A DNA stretch of 64,000 bases from Astrobacterium formosum (GTDB lineage: Bacteria > Pseudomonadota > Alphaproteobacteria > Rhizobiales > Xanthobacteraceae), in the NCBI GenBank assembly GCA_030848545.1, contig JAVDCA010000011.1, forward strand, positions 1 to 64,000, in the 5' to 3' direction. The notes under the pieces were generated by a model. It was not told the origin of the DNA. It saw nothing but the letters and a program-made list of their open reading frames with translations, and searched no databases. Below, one piece after another: positions 1 through 7,452 of the stretch. Numbering within the stretch: position 1 is the first letter of the stretch; every line of letters begins with the position of its first letter. A program made the position numbers and the translations under genes.

Positions 1-314
1 TCGACGGACATAAAGGCATCGACCGCAATAGTTCCCATAACAAGCACGAAGATGGCGGCGCCGGCGCGAGGCCCCGGTTCAGCGCCGCACCACTCCGCTA
101 CGCTTCGCTGCGCTCCGTGCTGCACCGCGCCCGGGGCACGGGAGCGGAACGGATCGGCCGACTGACGGACGGACGGACGCGCGCGTCGGCATTGCGGGGA
201 GCGGAAGGCGGGGAAGCGATGCGGTCGCTGGAGGAAAGACTGGATTGCTTCGCTTAAGCCTGTCATCGGGTCGACCGAAGGCCGGACCCGGTGGCTCGCA
301 ATGGCGCCCGCGGT
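1..314. other. Left-edge region with no supported gene
   Basis: No convincing gene is visible here. On the minus strand the first 60 bases read as a hydrophobic stretch containing an ATG at 37, which could be the 5' end of a gene running off the left edge, but there is no Shine-Dalgarno sequence and too little sequence to judge. The middle is a dispersed-repeat arm (69-165) followed by a short ACGG microsatellite around 164-178. Bases 236-256 resemble the TGGATTGCTTCGCT half of another dispersed repeat. Confidence 0.4.
69..165. repeat. Dispersed repeat R1, partial copy
   Basis: This is the right half of a family seen again at 13482-13680, 22133-22320 and 38140-38305. It holds GAGGCCCCGGTTCAG, a stretch rich in CGCTTCGCTGCGCTCC, then CGCGCCCGGGGCAC and a diverged tail ending GGCCGACTGAC. 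The left arm is absent. Confidence 0.75.
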
Positions 315-932
315 TCACATCGCCGGGGCGACGTCGCGGCCGACCGAGATGGACCTCGCCGTGACCGTGCCGTCCGGCTGCGGCTCCGCCGCGAATACGA
401 CGACGCCGGCGCCGGGCTTCAAGTCGGCGGCGCTGCCGGGCGCGATGGCGGCGATCACGGTCGCGGGCGTGACGACGATCTTCTTCTCGCCGTCGCGGTA
501 CTTGACCGTCAGGATGTCGCCATCGGTGCTTTTGACCTCGTCGGCCACATAGGCGTTGGTCATGGTCGAGCCCGGCCGCCCGTCCCAGGGCCCATGGCGA
601 TCGGCGACGACGCCGCGCTGGGACGGCATGAAGATATGCACCGAGAACGCCGCGATGCTGCCGTCCGGACGCGGCATGCCGGCGACGCCGATGAAACTGT
701 CGGACCTGATGTCGGCAAGAGAGGCCTTGACCAACGCCGAGATGCGGGTGTCGGGGGCGAGGCGCACCGTCAAGGCGCCGCCCTCGCGGGTTTTCAGCGA
801 CAGCACGTCGCCGTCGACCTTGTCGATGGTGGCGCGGATGCGCTCGCCCTGCGGCGCCTGCGCGGCGACGGGCAGGACGAGCAAAGCGAGGGCCGCGGCC
901 ACCAGGACGGCGCGACGGCTAGATATGTTCAT
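315..932 (-). CDS. Exported two-repeat beta-rich protein (DUF5666-like)
   Basis: This 205-residue protein begins with a signal peptide (residues 1-25, ending PVAAQA), so it probably acts in the periplasm. The mature part contains two similar segments, VDGDVLSLKTREGG (about 39-52) and TDGDILTVKYRDGE (about 136-149), each followed by a T-R/A-I or V-I strand, suggesting tandem small beta domains. This resembles DUF5666-type proteins common in rhizobia; biochemical role unknown. The ATG at 932 was chosen over longer frames because GGAGGAG lies 7 bases upstream and the signal peptide starts there. It stands alone, with a palindromic repeat at 996-1144 upstream. Confidence 0.75.
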   Translation of the reverse strand: MNISSRRAVLVAAALALLVLPVAAQAPQGERIRATIDKVDGDVLSLKTREGGALTVRLAPDTRISALVKASLADIRSDSFIGVAGMPRPDGSIAAFSVHIFMPSQRGVVADRHGPWDGRPGSTMTNAYVADEVKSTDGDILTVKYRDGEKKIVVTPATVIAAIAPGSAADLKPGAGVVVFAAEPQPDGTVTARSISVGRDVAPAM

Positions 933-995
933 GCGGTCTCCTCCGGGGCGATCGGCCTTTGCGAAGACCCGGCCGGCTCGAAAAGCTCTTTCCCT

Positions 996-1144
996 GTCAT
1001 TCCGGGGCCGAGCCGTCAGCGCGTTCACGCGCGTCTTTGACGCGCTATGGCGAGGAGCCCGGAATCCATGACCACTGTCGAAATGATACGGAAACACAGG
1101 GGTTATGGATTCCGGACAGCCGCTGCGCGGCTTCCGGAATGACG
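996..1144. repeat. Dispersed palindromic repeat R2, copy 1
   Basis: The copy starts GTCATTCCGGGGCCG and ends CTTCCGGAATGACG, so its ends are inverted copies of each other. The interior holds GCGTTCACGCGCGTC, GACGCGCTATGGCGAG and GGAATCCAT. The same family occurs at 9955-10054 and 40077-40212. It occupies the intergenic space between two minus-strand genes and could form a long stem in RNA. Confidence 0.8.
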
Positions 1145-1188
1145 ACAGAACGTCTCGGGATGATGCCTGCTTATTCCCCCGCGCGCCT

Positions 1189-2028
1189 TCACGACCTCGC
1201 GAGATCGGCTTCGACGAGGGCGCGCAGTTCGTGGGTCACCTGCGGCTGGACGCCAAACCACAGGGAGAAGCCGCGCACCGCCTGGTGCAGCAGCATGCCC
1301 AGCCCGTCGCCGATGACGAGGCCGCGGGCCTTGGCGGCACCGAGGAGCGTCGTCACCAGGGGCGAATAGACGAGATCCACCACGATGGCGCTCGCCGGCA
1401 GAAGGCCGACGTCGAGGCTGACGTCGGGCATGCCCTTCATGCCGAGCGAGGTGGCGTTGACCAGGACGTCGGTGGTCGGAAGTTCGTCCGCAACCTTGTC
1501 CCAGTCGACGGGCTCGATCGCCGGCCCGAACTTGGCCTTGAGGGCCTCGGCGCGCTCGCGATGGCGGTTGGCGACGCGGACGCGCTTGAGGCCACGGGCC
1601 ATCAGGCCGAACGCCACCGCGTGGGCGGCACCGCCGGCACCGAGGACCAGGGCCTGCGTGTGGCCGCGGGCCCAATGGGGCGCGACATGGTCGAGATTGG
1701 CGAGAAATCCTTCCACATCGGTGTTGGTCGAATGCAGCTCGCCGTCCTGGTACCACAGGGTATTGGCGGCGCCGACCGCCTTGGCGCGGGCATCGGGCCT
1801 GGTGAGGCGCAGTGCCGTCTCCTTGTGCGGAATGGTGATGTTGGCGCCCGCGTAGCCGCGCTCGGCCAGCGAGGCGATGAAGGCGGGAAAGTCTTCCGGC
1901 GCCACCGCGTGCTTGTCGTATTCGCCCACAAGCCCGTGCTGCTTCAGCCAGTAGTTGTGAATCATGGGCGAACGGGAATGGCCGGCCGGCCAGCCGATCA
2001 CGCAGGATTTGCGCAGCCCATTGCTCAT
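1189..2028 (-). CDS. aroE: Shikimate dehydrogenase (NADP+)
   Basis: It reduces 3-dehydroshikimate to shikimate with NADPH in the cytosol, step four of aromatic amino-acid synthesis. The 279-residue length is normal for AroE. The substrate-binding SRSPMIHN lies at 18-25, NITIPHKE at 63-70 with catalytic Lys69, and TNTDVEGF with catalytic Asp104. The dinucleotide loop GAGGAAHAV follows near residue 129. The ATG at 2028 was chosen because GGAGG sits 7 bases upstream; longer frames extend into non-homologous sequence. No other shikimate-pathway gene is adjacent. Confidence 0.95.
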   Translation of the reverse strand: MSNGLRKSCVIGWPAGHSRSPMIHNYWLKQHGLVGEYDKHAVAPEDFPAFIASLAERGYAGANITIPHKETALRLTRPDARAKAVGAANTLWYQDGELHSTNTDVEGFLANLDHVAPHWARGHTQALVLGAGGAAHAVAFGLMARGLKRVRVANRHRERAEALKAKFGPAIEPVDWDKVADELPTTDVLVNATSLGMKGMPDVSLDVGLLPASAIVVDLVYSPLVTTLLGAAKARGLVIGDGLGMLLHQAVRGFSLWFGVQPQVTHELRALVEADLARS

Positions 2029-2308
2029 GGTTTCGCCTCCCCGGCACGCACGTTCACCGACCATCCGGGCCGCCCCCGTGGCGACCCGACCGCGCCTTCT
2101 CAGGTCCTGACGGAAGATATGGGCGGCCGGACAAGGGGGCACGAAACGGCGCCGCCGCCCGGACCGCCCGGCCCGGCCGATGCGGAGTGCCTTGTAGACC
2201 AGCGGCGGCGCCCTGCAAATACCAACCATCGGCCGAGCGAGTCGGGCATGAAACCTTTCCGAGCCGGCTCCGTTGTTCCTGGTTTCCGTGCGTAATAGGG
2301 GGCAAACC

Positions 2309-3367
2309 ATGGCCGAACTGACGAGTTTGCCCGCAATCGCCGCCCACGGCGCCGCCCGCCTGCCCTCGGTCGAGGTCGACGACTACAACGCCGAGATCAA
2401 GGACGACGAGGGCTTCCTGGGCGACCGGGCCTCGAAAGGGGCCTTTCGGGACCTCATCGAGAACTGGCGCGAGGCGCTGCGGGCCGCCGGCGACGATCCG
2501 TTCGGCGACGACGACAGCCGCGCCATCAGCAAGAAAAAGTTCGACGAGCTGCTGGTCGACGGCGACCCGGAGGCGGCCGGCGTCGTCCAGGGCGCCATCG
2601 AGGATTTCGCCCAGGCGCTCGCCCTGGTGACGCGCCGCTTCCTCAAGCTCAAGGCATGGAAGAACACCGAGCGCATCGTGATCGGCGGCGGCTTTCGCGG
2701 CAGCCGGGTCGGCGAGCTCGCCATCGGCCGCGCCGCGGTGATCCTCAAGGCCGACAAGATCCCGATCGACGTGGCGATGATCCACAACCAGCCCGATGAG
2801 GCCGGGCTCGTGGGCACCGCCCACCTCGCCCCGGCGTGGATGTTCAAGGCCCACAACGCCATCCTGGGCGTCGACATCGGCGGCACCAATATCCGCGCCG
2901 GCGTCGTCGAGCTCAACTCCAAGAAGGCGCGCGACCTGTCCAAGGCAAAGGTGTGGAAGTTCGAGCTGTGGCGTCACGGCGACGAGAAGCTCAAGCGCGA
3001 GGACGCCGTCGACGGCCTGATCGAAATGTTGCAGCGCCTGATCGCCCGCGCCAGGAAAGAAGGGTTTGGGCTCGCTCCCTTCATCGGCATCGGCTGCCCC
3101 GGCATGATCGAGGCCGACGGCTCCATCGACCGCGGCGCCCAGAACCTGCCGGGCAACTGGGAGAGCCAGAAGTTCAACCTGCCCGCCGCCCTGTGCAAGG
3201 CGATCCCGAAGATCGGCGACGACGACACGGCGATCGTGATGCACAACGATGCGGTGGTGCAGGGCCTGTCCGAGGTTCCCTACATGCAGGACGTCGCGCG
3301 CTGGGGCGTCTTCACCATCGGCACCGGGCTGGGCAACGCCCGCTTCACCAATCGCGGCGAGGAGTGA
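2309..3367 (+). CDS. ROK-family sugar kinase-like protein, apparently circularly permuted
   Basis: ROK proteins are glucokinase-like kinases or repressors. The 352-residue protein has the nucleotide-binding DIGGTNIR (189-196), GIGCPG (260-265), catalytic HND (312-314) and phosphate loop GTGLG (338-342), but ends ten residues later. The part normally following that loop instead seems to lie at the N-terminus: GDPEAAGVVQGAIEDFAQAL (85-104), RIVIGGGF (122-129) and DEAGLVGTAHLA (163-174) look like canonical ROK C-terminal helices. The zinc Cys motif of that lobe is missing. The ATG at 2309 follows an AGGGGG ribosome site. Similar proteins are known in Bradyrhizobium relatives; substrate unknown. 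Confidence 0.8.
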   Translation: MAELTSLPAIAAHGAARLPSVEVDDYNAEIKDDEGFLGDRASKGAFRDLIENWREALRAAGDDPFGDDDSRAISKKKFDELLVDGDPEAAGVVQGAIEDFAQALALVTRRFLKLKAWKNTERIVIGGGFRGSRVGELAIGRAAVILKADKIPIDVAMIHNQPDEAGLVGTAHLAPAWMFKAHNAILGVDIGGTNIRAGVVELNSKKARDLSKAKVWKFELWRHGDEKLKREDAVDGLIEMLQRLIARARKEGFGLAPFIGIGCPGMIEADGSIDRGAQNLPGNWESQKFNLPAALCKAIPKIGDDDTAIVMHNDAVVQGLSEVPYMQDVARWGVFTIGTGLGNARFTNRGEE

Positions 3368-3372
3368 GGCGG

Positions 3373-3432
3373 TTTCCGACTGATCGGTTCGGTTCGTTCC
3401 CCGGGCGCGGCGCAGCATGAGCTCTTCGCGAA
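3373..3432. repeat. Dispersed repeat R1, single arm
   Basis: A single arm TTTCCGACTGATCGGTTCGG continues into CCCCGGGCGCGGCGCAGCATGAGCTCTT, matching the left end of the full copy at 13482. The rest of the 420-base gap (3433-3787) holds no recognisable gene or regulatory element. Confidence 0.75.
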
Positions 3433-3787
3433 TGGGGCGAGGCAGACCCCGGACTTGGCTCGGCGTCTGCTCCGGCAATAACCAGCGCATCCCGCGCCAC
3501 TTCAGGGCAAGGCCGGCCATACCGCGCCGCCCTTAGGCGCCGGAGCCTTTGAACCCGCCACGCTCATGCCCGGTGTGATCGCGACGGCGCCGGGGAAGGT
3601 GCGGGCGAGGCTCCCTTCGAGCCGCCCTCACGGCTGCCGACGTCCGGTAATGATGGGAAAATCCATGCCTTTCCATGGACGAACGGGCGCCGGCGCGGCA
3701 CAATCGCGAATGCCCCTGTCCACCGGCTGCGCCGGATCACTGCCAGATATTCACTGCCAGATACTCCAGGACTGCAAGAGGACGAGG

Positions 3788-4741
3788 ATGGACATCAAGG
3801 TCGGCAAGGACGCGATCGCCAAGGCGTCCAAAGAGCTCTCCAACTGGGGTCGTTGGGGCAAGGAGGACATGATCGGGACGCTCAATCATGTCCGCCCCGA
3901 GGACATCTCACACGCCGCGAGCCTGGTGCGGTCCGGCAAGGTATTCGCGCTCGGCATTCCGCTCGACCGCAATGGCCCCCAAACCGGCCTGTCCGGCGGC
4001 CGCTACAATCCCGTCCACCGGATGCTGGCGACCGGGACCGATGCGGTGGCCGGCCGGCAGGACGGCGACAAACTCCGTTATGCCGACGACACCCTCGACC
4101 TGTGCATCCGCAGCGCCACCCACTGGGACGCGCTCGGCCACATCTTCCATGAGGACAAGGCCTATAACGGCCACGACGCAAGGCTGATCGATTCCGGCGG
4201 GTCGGGCGTCCTGGGCATCGAGCATTCCAGGTCCAAAATGGTCGGACGCGGCGTGCTCCTCGACGTCGCCCGCTTCAAGGAAGTCGACTGGCTCGAGGAC
4301 GGCTACGGCATTTCCAACGACGAGCTCAACAAGTGCGCGCGCGCCCAGAATGTCGAGATCCGGCGCGGAGACTTCGTGATCGTCCGCACCGGCCAGATGG
4401 AACGTTGCCTGAAGGAAGGCCAGTGGGGCGGCTATGCGGGCGGCGACGCGCCCGGCGTCAAGTTCGAGAACTGCTACTGGTGCCAGGAGCACCAGATCGC
4501 CGCCATCTGTTCAGATACCTGGGGGGTGGAAGTCAGGCCCAACGAAACCACCGAGGCCAACCAGCCCTGGCATTGGGTGGTGATCCCGGCCATGGGGCTC
4601 GCCACGGGTGAAATCTTCTATCTGAAGGATCTCGCCGAGGACTGCGCCGACGACGGCATCTACGAGTTCTTCTTCTGCGGCCCGCCGCTGATCATCACCG
4701 GCGCCACCGGAAGCCCGATCAACCCGCAGGCCGTCAAGTAG
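3788..4741 (+). CDS. Cyclase-family protein (kynurenine formamidase-like metal hydrolase)
   Basis: This 317-residue protein belongs to the cyclase family (PF04199), metal-dependent hydrolases that open amide or lactone-like bonds; kynurenine formamidase is the best-known member, but this longer subgroup is biochemically poorly defined. The metal-binding signature appears as THWDALGH (111-118), with further histidines downstream (HEDKAYNGHD). The N-terminal SNWGRWGKEDMIGTLN is typical of this subgroup. The ATG at 3788 follows GACGAGG; an in-frame extension to 3566 has no family resemblance. It is monocistronic and convergent with a small minus-strand gene. No tryptophan-catabolism gene is nearby, so the substrate is open. 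Confidence 0.8.
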   Translation: MDIKVGKDAIAKASKELSNWGRWGKEDMIGTLNHVRPEDISHAASLVRSGKVFALGIPLDRNGPQTGLSGGRYNPVHRMLATGTDAVAGRQDGDKLRYADDTLDLCIRSATHWDALGHIFHEDKAYNGHDARLIDSGGSGVLGIEHSRSKMVGRGVLLDVARFKEVDWLEDGYGISNDELNKCARAQNVEIRRGDFVIVRTGQMERCLKEGQWGGYAGGDAPGVKFENCYWCQEHQIAAICSDTWGVEVRPNETTEANQPWHWVVIPAMGLATGEIFYLKDLAEDCADDGIYEFFFCGPPLIITGATGSPINPQAVK

Positions 4742-4791
4742 GCTTTCTGCGCCCTCATCCTAGCGGGCGCCCTTGCGCGCACCACAGCGTC

Positions 4792-4813
4792 TCCTTCTCG
4801 GTTCGGAGAAGGA
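4792..4813. terminator. Hairpin between convergent genes
   Basis: Arms TCCTTCTC (4792-4799) and GAGAAGGA (4806-4813) enclose a six-base loop. It lies between the stops of two convergent genes. No T-run follows on either strand, so termination is only an inference from position. Confidence 0.35.
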
Positions 4814-4848
4814 TCCCTGACAGCACCCGTTGTGGCGAACCAGAAAGC

Positions 4849-5088
4849 CTACGCCGCCCTGAGTGTCTGCATCTCCATATCGGCGTCGAGCATCATTACT
4901 TCGATGTCGTCGGCGTAGATGCGCCAGTCGCACAACCCGCGCTCGCGCGCGAACTGGCTGGATGCCTGCGCCTTCGCCTCGGCGGCCGTGTTGGAACTCA
5001 CGACTTCGATTTCACCCTGAAGACACTTGAAGCGATGGCCGTCGGAACTGAGCAACGTCTTGTAAAAAGAACACCTGTACCCGGTCAT
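4849..5088 (-). CDS. Small conserved hypothetical protein (79 aa)
   Basis: I do not recognise a named domain. The 79-residue soluble protein has no signal peptide or membrane segment; it contains four cysteines (two early, SFYK and RFKCLQ region, one in ERGLCDW) and an alanine-rich helix in the middle. The ATG at 5088 follows GGGAGG by 6 bases, a strong ribosome site, which supports real translation. An FNR/FixK-like box lies 80 bases upstream, so expression may rise at low oxygen. Similar short proteins occur in Bradyrhizobium-type genomes as far as I recall. Function unknown. Confidence 0.65.
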   Translation of the reverse strand: MTGYRCSFYKTLLSSDGHRFKCLQGEIEVVSSNTAAEAKAQASSQFARERGLCDWRIYADDIEVMMLDADMEMQTLRAA

Positions 5089-5167
5089 GGTCGCCTCCCG
5101 GCATGGTGCGCGCGTGTGGTGATCGGGTGGTTACCGGTCCATTTGGCATCATTGCGCCCATGCCTTA

Positions 5168-5181
5168 TTGACGTGCATCAA
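5168..5181 (-). promoter_or_regulatory. FNR/FixK-like box
   Basis: TTGACGTGCATCAA fits TTGA-N6-TCAA, the shared FNR/FixK half-site arrangement. Its centre is about 86 bases before the start codon at 5088, which would put a class II transcription start near 5133. The rest of the 241-base gap 5089-5329 is locally AT-rich and shows no other feature I can name. Confidence 0.5.
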
Positions 5182-5329
5182 AAACACAAACTCGCGTCGA
5201 AATTGTGGTTTTTTCCACGGGTGCAAGTTTCGCTTCTATCGATTTGCGAATGATCACGTTTCCGTCCAATGCGTCCACTTTATCGGTATCTCGTGGTGGT
5301 CCTCCGGGTCATTCGGCCGCAGTTTTTTT

Positions 5330-5980
5330 TCAAACCGATTTCGGCGCCCCCGGCTGGGCGAGGGGATGGGCGCGGACGAAGGCCTGGTTCTGCATGCAGG
5401 CGTCGACGATGCGCCGCACGGTCGGAAACGGCGCCGTGTCGTATTTGAACAATTCGGCGCCCACCGTGTGGCTGACCAGGCAGATGTCCGCGATCGTGAT
5501 GGCGTTCCCCTGGCAGTAGCGACCGGTGTCGCGGCTGCCGGCCAGATGGGTTTCGAGCGCCTTCAAGGATTCGCCGATCCAATGGTGGATCCAACGGGTG
5601 CGCGTGGCCTCGTCGAGGCCCAGTTCCCGTTCCAGATAGCCGCGCACGCGCGGCACCACGAGCGGATGGGAGTCGCAGGCGACGATCTGGGCGAGCGCGC
5701 GCACCCGCGCCCGCGCCCGCGGCTCTTTGGGCAGCAGCGGCGGCTCGGGGCGGGTCTCGTCGAGATATTCGATGATGGCAAGCGACTCGAACAGGGGCGG
5801 CCCATCGCCGTCGATCAGCGCCGGCAGCAGCATCTGCGGATTGACGGCCCGGTATTCGGCCTCGCGCTGGTGACCTTTGAACAAATCGACATCGACGACC
5901 TCGGGTTCGATCCCCTTGAGTTCGAGCGCGATGCGGACCCGAAAAGTGGCGAGCGAACGCCAGAACGAGAACAGCTTCAC
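5330..5980 (-). CDS. Glutathione S-transferase, zeta / maleylacetoacetate-isomerase-like
   Basis: A cytosolic glutathione S-transferase of 216 residues. The N-terminal thioredoxin-like half starts VKLFSFWRSLATFRVRIALE, with the SxxxxRVRIAL pattern of zeta-class enzymes, and contains NPQMLLPALIDGDGPPLFES, which includes the cis-proline glutathione site. The all-helical half carries GNAITIADICLV, the usual N-capping/ITxAD motif. Zeta-class members often isomerise maleylacetoacetate in tyrosine catabolism. No ATG fits: GTG at 5980 (8 bases after GGAGG) or TTG at 5983 (5 bases) are the candidates. No tyrosine-degradation gene is adjacent. Confidence 0.85.
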   Translation of the reverse strand: MKLFSFWRSLATFRVRIALELKGIEPEVVDVDLFKGHQREAEYRAVNPQMLLPALIDGDGPPLFESLAIIEYLDETRPEPPLLPKEPRARARVRALAQIVACDSHPLVVPRVRGYLERELGLDEATRTRWIHHWIGESLKALETHLAGSRDTGRYCQGNAITIADICLVSHTVGAELFKYDTAPFPTVRRIVDACMQNQAFVRAHPLAQPGAPKSV

Positions 5981-6014
5981 CAAGACTTCCTCCCTGATGG
6001 ACTTTTCAACCGCG

Positions 6015-6038
6015 TCATTGCGAGCGACAGCGGAGCAA
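6015..6038. repeat. Short dispersed repeat R3 (CGTCATTGCGAGCGA)
   Basis: The copy reads CGTCATTGCGAGCGACAGCG and continues GAGC. Related sequences occur at 9886-9917 and, inverted, near 10088-10107 and 236-256. This is a widespread REP-like motif in alphaproteobacteria. Confidence 0.55.
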
Positions 6039-6098
6039 ACCGGGTGCCGCGAAGAAAGAGCCGGCCAGCTTCGTCGTTTGCTGCTCGCGACGACGTCT

Positions 6099-6287
6099 CT
6101 ATCTTCCCGCCTGGACCGACAAGCCCGCGGCGGCGATGCCCGCCAGCGCGATCGTCGCCTTCCAGCGCAGGGAATGCAACCCGCACACCCGCCCAGAGGC
6201 GGCGCTGAACGCCGGCTCGTCGCCCCATGCCCCACCCGTCTCTGCGAGGAGGCGTCGGCGCTCGTTCGACTGGCGGGTGAACGACAC
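6099..6287 (-). CDS. Possible small protein with C-terminal hydrophobic segment
   Basis: A 62-residue frame starting at GTG 6287. The N-terminal half is polar and arginine-rich (ERRRLLAETGGAWGDEPAF) and the end is hydrophobic (ATIALAGIAAAGLSV), as in a small tail-anchored protein. About 85-90% of its codons end in G or C, like the surrounding real genes, which is the main support. The ribosome site is weak (GGAA). Its upstream side abuts a repeat arm at 6291. I do not recognise a family. It could still be spurious. Confidence 0.4.
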   Translation of the reverse strand: MSFTRQSNERRRLLAETGGAWGDEPAFSAASGRVCGLHSLRWKATIALAGIAAAGLSVQAGR

Positions 6288-6290
6288 GGC

Positions 6291-6326
6291 TTCCGACTGA
6301 TCAGTTCGGTTCGTGCCCCGGGCGCG
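6291..6326. repeat. Dispersed repeat R1, single arm
   Basis: TTCCGACTGATCAGTTCGG followed by TTCGTGCCCCGGGCGCG, the same arm as at 13482 and, inverted, at the right end of the copy at 38140-38305. Apart from this arm, the R3 copy and the possible small gene, the 5981-6561 gap shows nothing else. Confidence 0.75.
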
Positions 6327-6561
6327 CTACCGGATCGCCGCGCTTCGGATTGGGGCTCGCGCCCACATCGGCTGTGGAATGGATGGCAGTCCGACCGGGT
6401 GCACTCGGCACCGCACTCCTGGCCTCACGTCGACGCACCCGCTTGATGGATCGCCATCCACTGCGCCGGAAAACGCTCTAGCCAAGGCCACCTGCTTCCT
6501 GCAAACTGCCGCAAGATCCGCGGCCGTTCCGGCACAACAAGGATCAAATCGGGGGAAATAC

Positions 6562-6582
6562 ATGCGGGCCTCAAGCCCATGA
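6562..6582 (+). CDS. Possible 6-codon leader ORF overlapping livH
   Basis: A GGGGGAA ribosome site stands close before an ATG at 6562 that opens a six-codon frame (MRASSP). Its TGA overlaps the livH ATG in the sequence ATGA. The livH start itself has no Shine-Dalgarno sequence, so livH translation may be coupled to this mini-frame. Alternatively livH is translated from another signal and the frame is chance. Confidence 0.35.
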   Translation: MRASSP

Positions 6583-7448
6583 CCGCCGACCTGTTCGTCA
6601 ATGCCCTGGTCGCCGGGATGCTGCTCGGCGGTTTCTACGCGGCGGTCACGGTCGGCATCTCCATCGCGTTCGGCATCCTCGACATCGTCAACATCGCCCA
6701 TCCGGGCTTCGTCATTCTCGGCTCCTACATCGCCTACATGATGAATGCCCGGTTCGGCATCGATCCGATCGTCGCCGGCATCTTGGCACTGCCGGTTTTC
6801 TACTTGCTCGGCGCGGCCATCTACCAGATCTACTATCACTCGTTCGAGAAGCGCGGCCCGGAGGCGTTGCGCGGTCTCGCCTTCTTCTTCGGCCTTCTGT
6901 TCATCACCGAGGTGACGCTGATCCTCGCCTTCGGGGTCGACTACCGTTACGTCCAGGCCGCCTATATCGACCGGACCGTCAATCTCCGCCTCGTCCACCT
7001 GCCCCTGCGCATGCTGGTGCCGTGCCTGTTCTCGCTGCTGATGCTGGCGCTGCTGCAGCTCTATCTCACCCGCACCTTCACGGGCCGCGCCATCATGGCG
7101 GTCGCACAGGACCAGCTCGCGTTGCGGCTGATGGCCGCCGACCCGGTGCGCATCAAACGCATCGCATTCGGGATTTCGATCGCCACCGCCGCCATGGCGG
7201 GGGCCTTCCTGATCATCATCCAGCCGGTCGAGCCCTCGGTCGGGCGTGAATATATCGGCCGGGTGTTCGCGATCTGCGTGCTCGGCGGCCTGGGAAGCCT
7301 GCCGGGCACGTTGATCGGCGCCATGCTGCTCGGCGTCGTCGAGAGTTTTACGGCGACGTTCTACGGCCCCTCCTGGGCACCGGCCGTATCCTTCGGACTG
7401 TTGTTGGCGACGCTGGCGTTCCGGCCGGCCGGCCTGTTGGGGCGGTGA
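6579..7448 (+). CDS. livH: Branched-chain amino-acid ABC transporter permease LivH
   Basis: One of two inner-membrane permeases of a high-affinity branched-chain amino-acid (or related compound) ABC importer. The 289-residue protein is almost wholly hydrophobic with about eight membrane segments. It contains NIAHPGFVILGSYIAY near the N-terminus and RAIMAVAQDQLALRLMAADP, the LivH loop contacting the ATPase, followed by FGISIATAAMAGAFLII and CVLGGLGSLPGTLIGA, both family hallmarks. The ATG at 6579 has no own ribosome site and overlaps a preceding mini-frame. It leads the livHMGF operon; no periplasmic binding-protein gene is present, so the transported compound cannot be inferred. Confidence 0.93.
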   Translation: MTADLFVNALVAGMLLGGFYAAVTVGISIAFGILDIVNIAHPGFVILGSYIAYMMNARFGIDPIVAGILALPVFYLLGAAIYQIYYHSFEKRGPEALRGLAFFFGLLFITEVTLILAFGVDYRYVQAAYIDRTVNLRLVHLPLRMLVPCLFSLLMLALLQLYLTRTFTGRAIMAVAQDQLALRLMAADPVRIKRIAFGISIATAAMAGAFLIIIQPVEPSVGREYIGRVFAICVLGGLGSLPGTLIGAMLLGVVESFTATFYGPSWAPAVSFGLLLATLAFRPAGLLGR

Positions 7449-7452
7449 GACC

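Noticed and set aside
3433..3520. Minus-strand ATG at 3520 opening MAGLALKWRGMRWLLPE
   Set aside because: The frame runs through an R1 repeat arm into the antisense of the ROK gene; no motif and no ribosome site.
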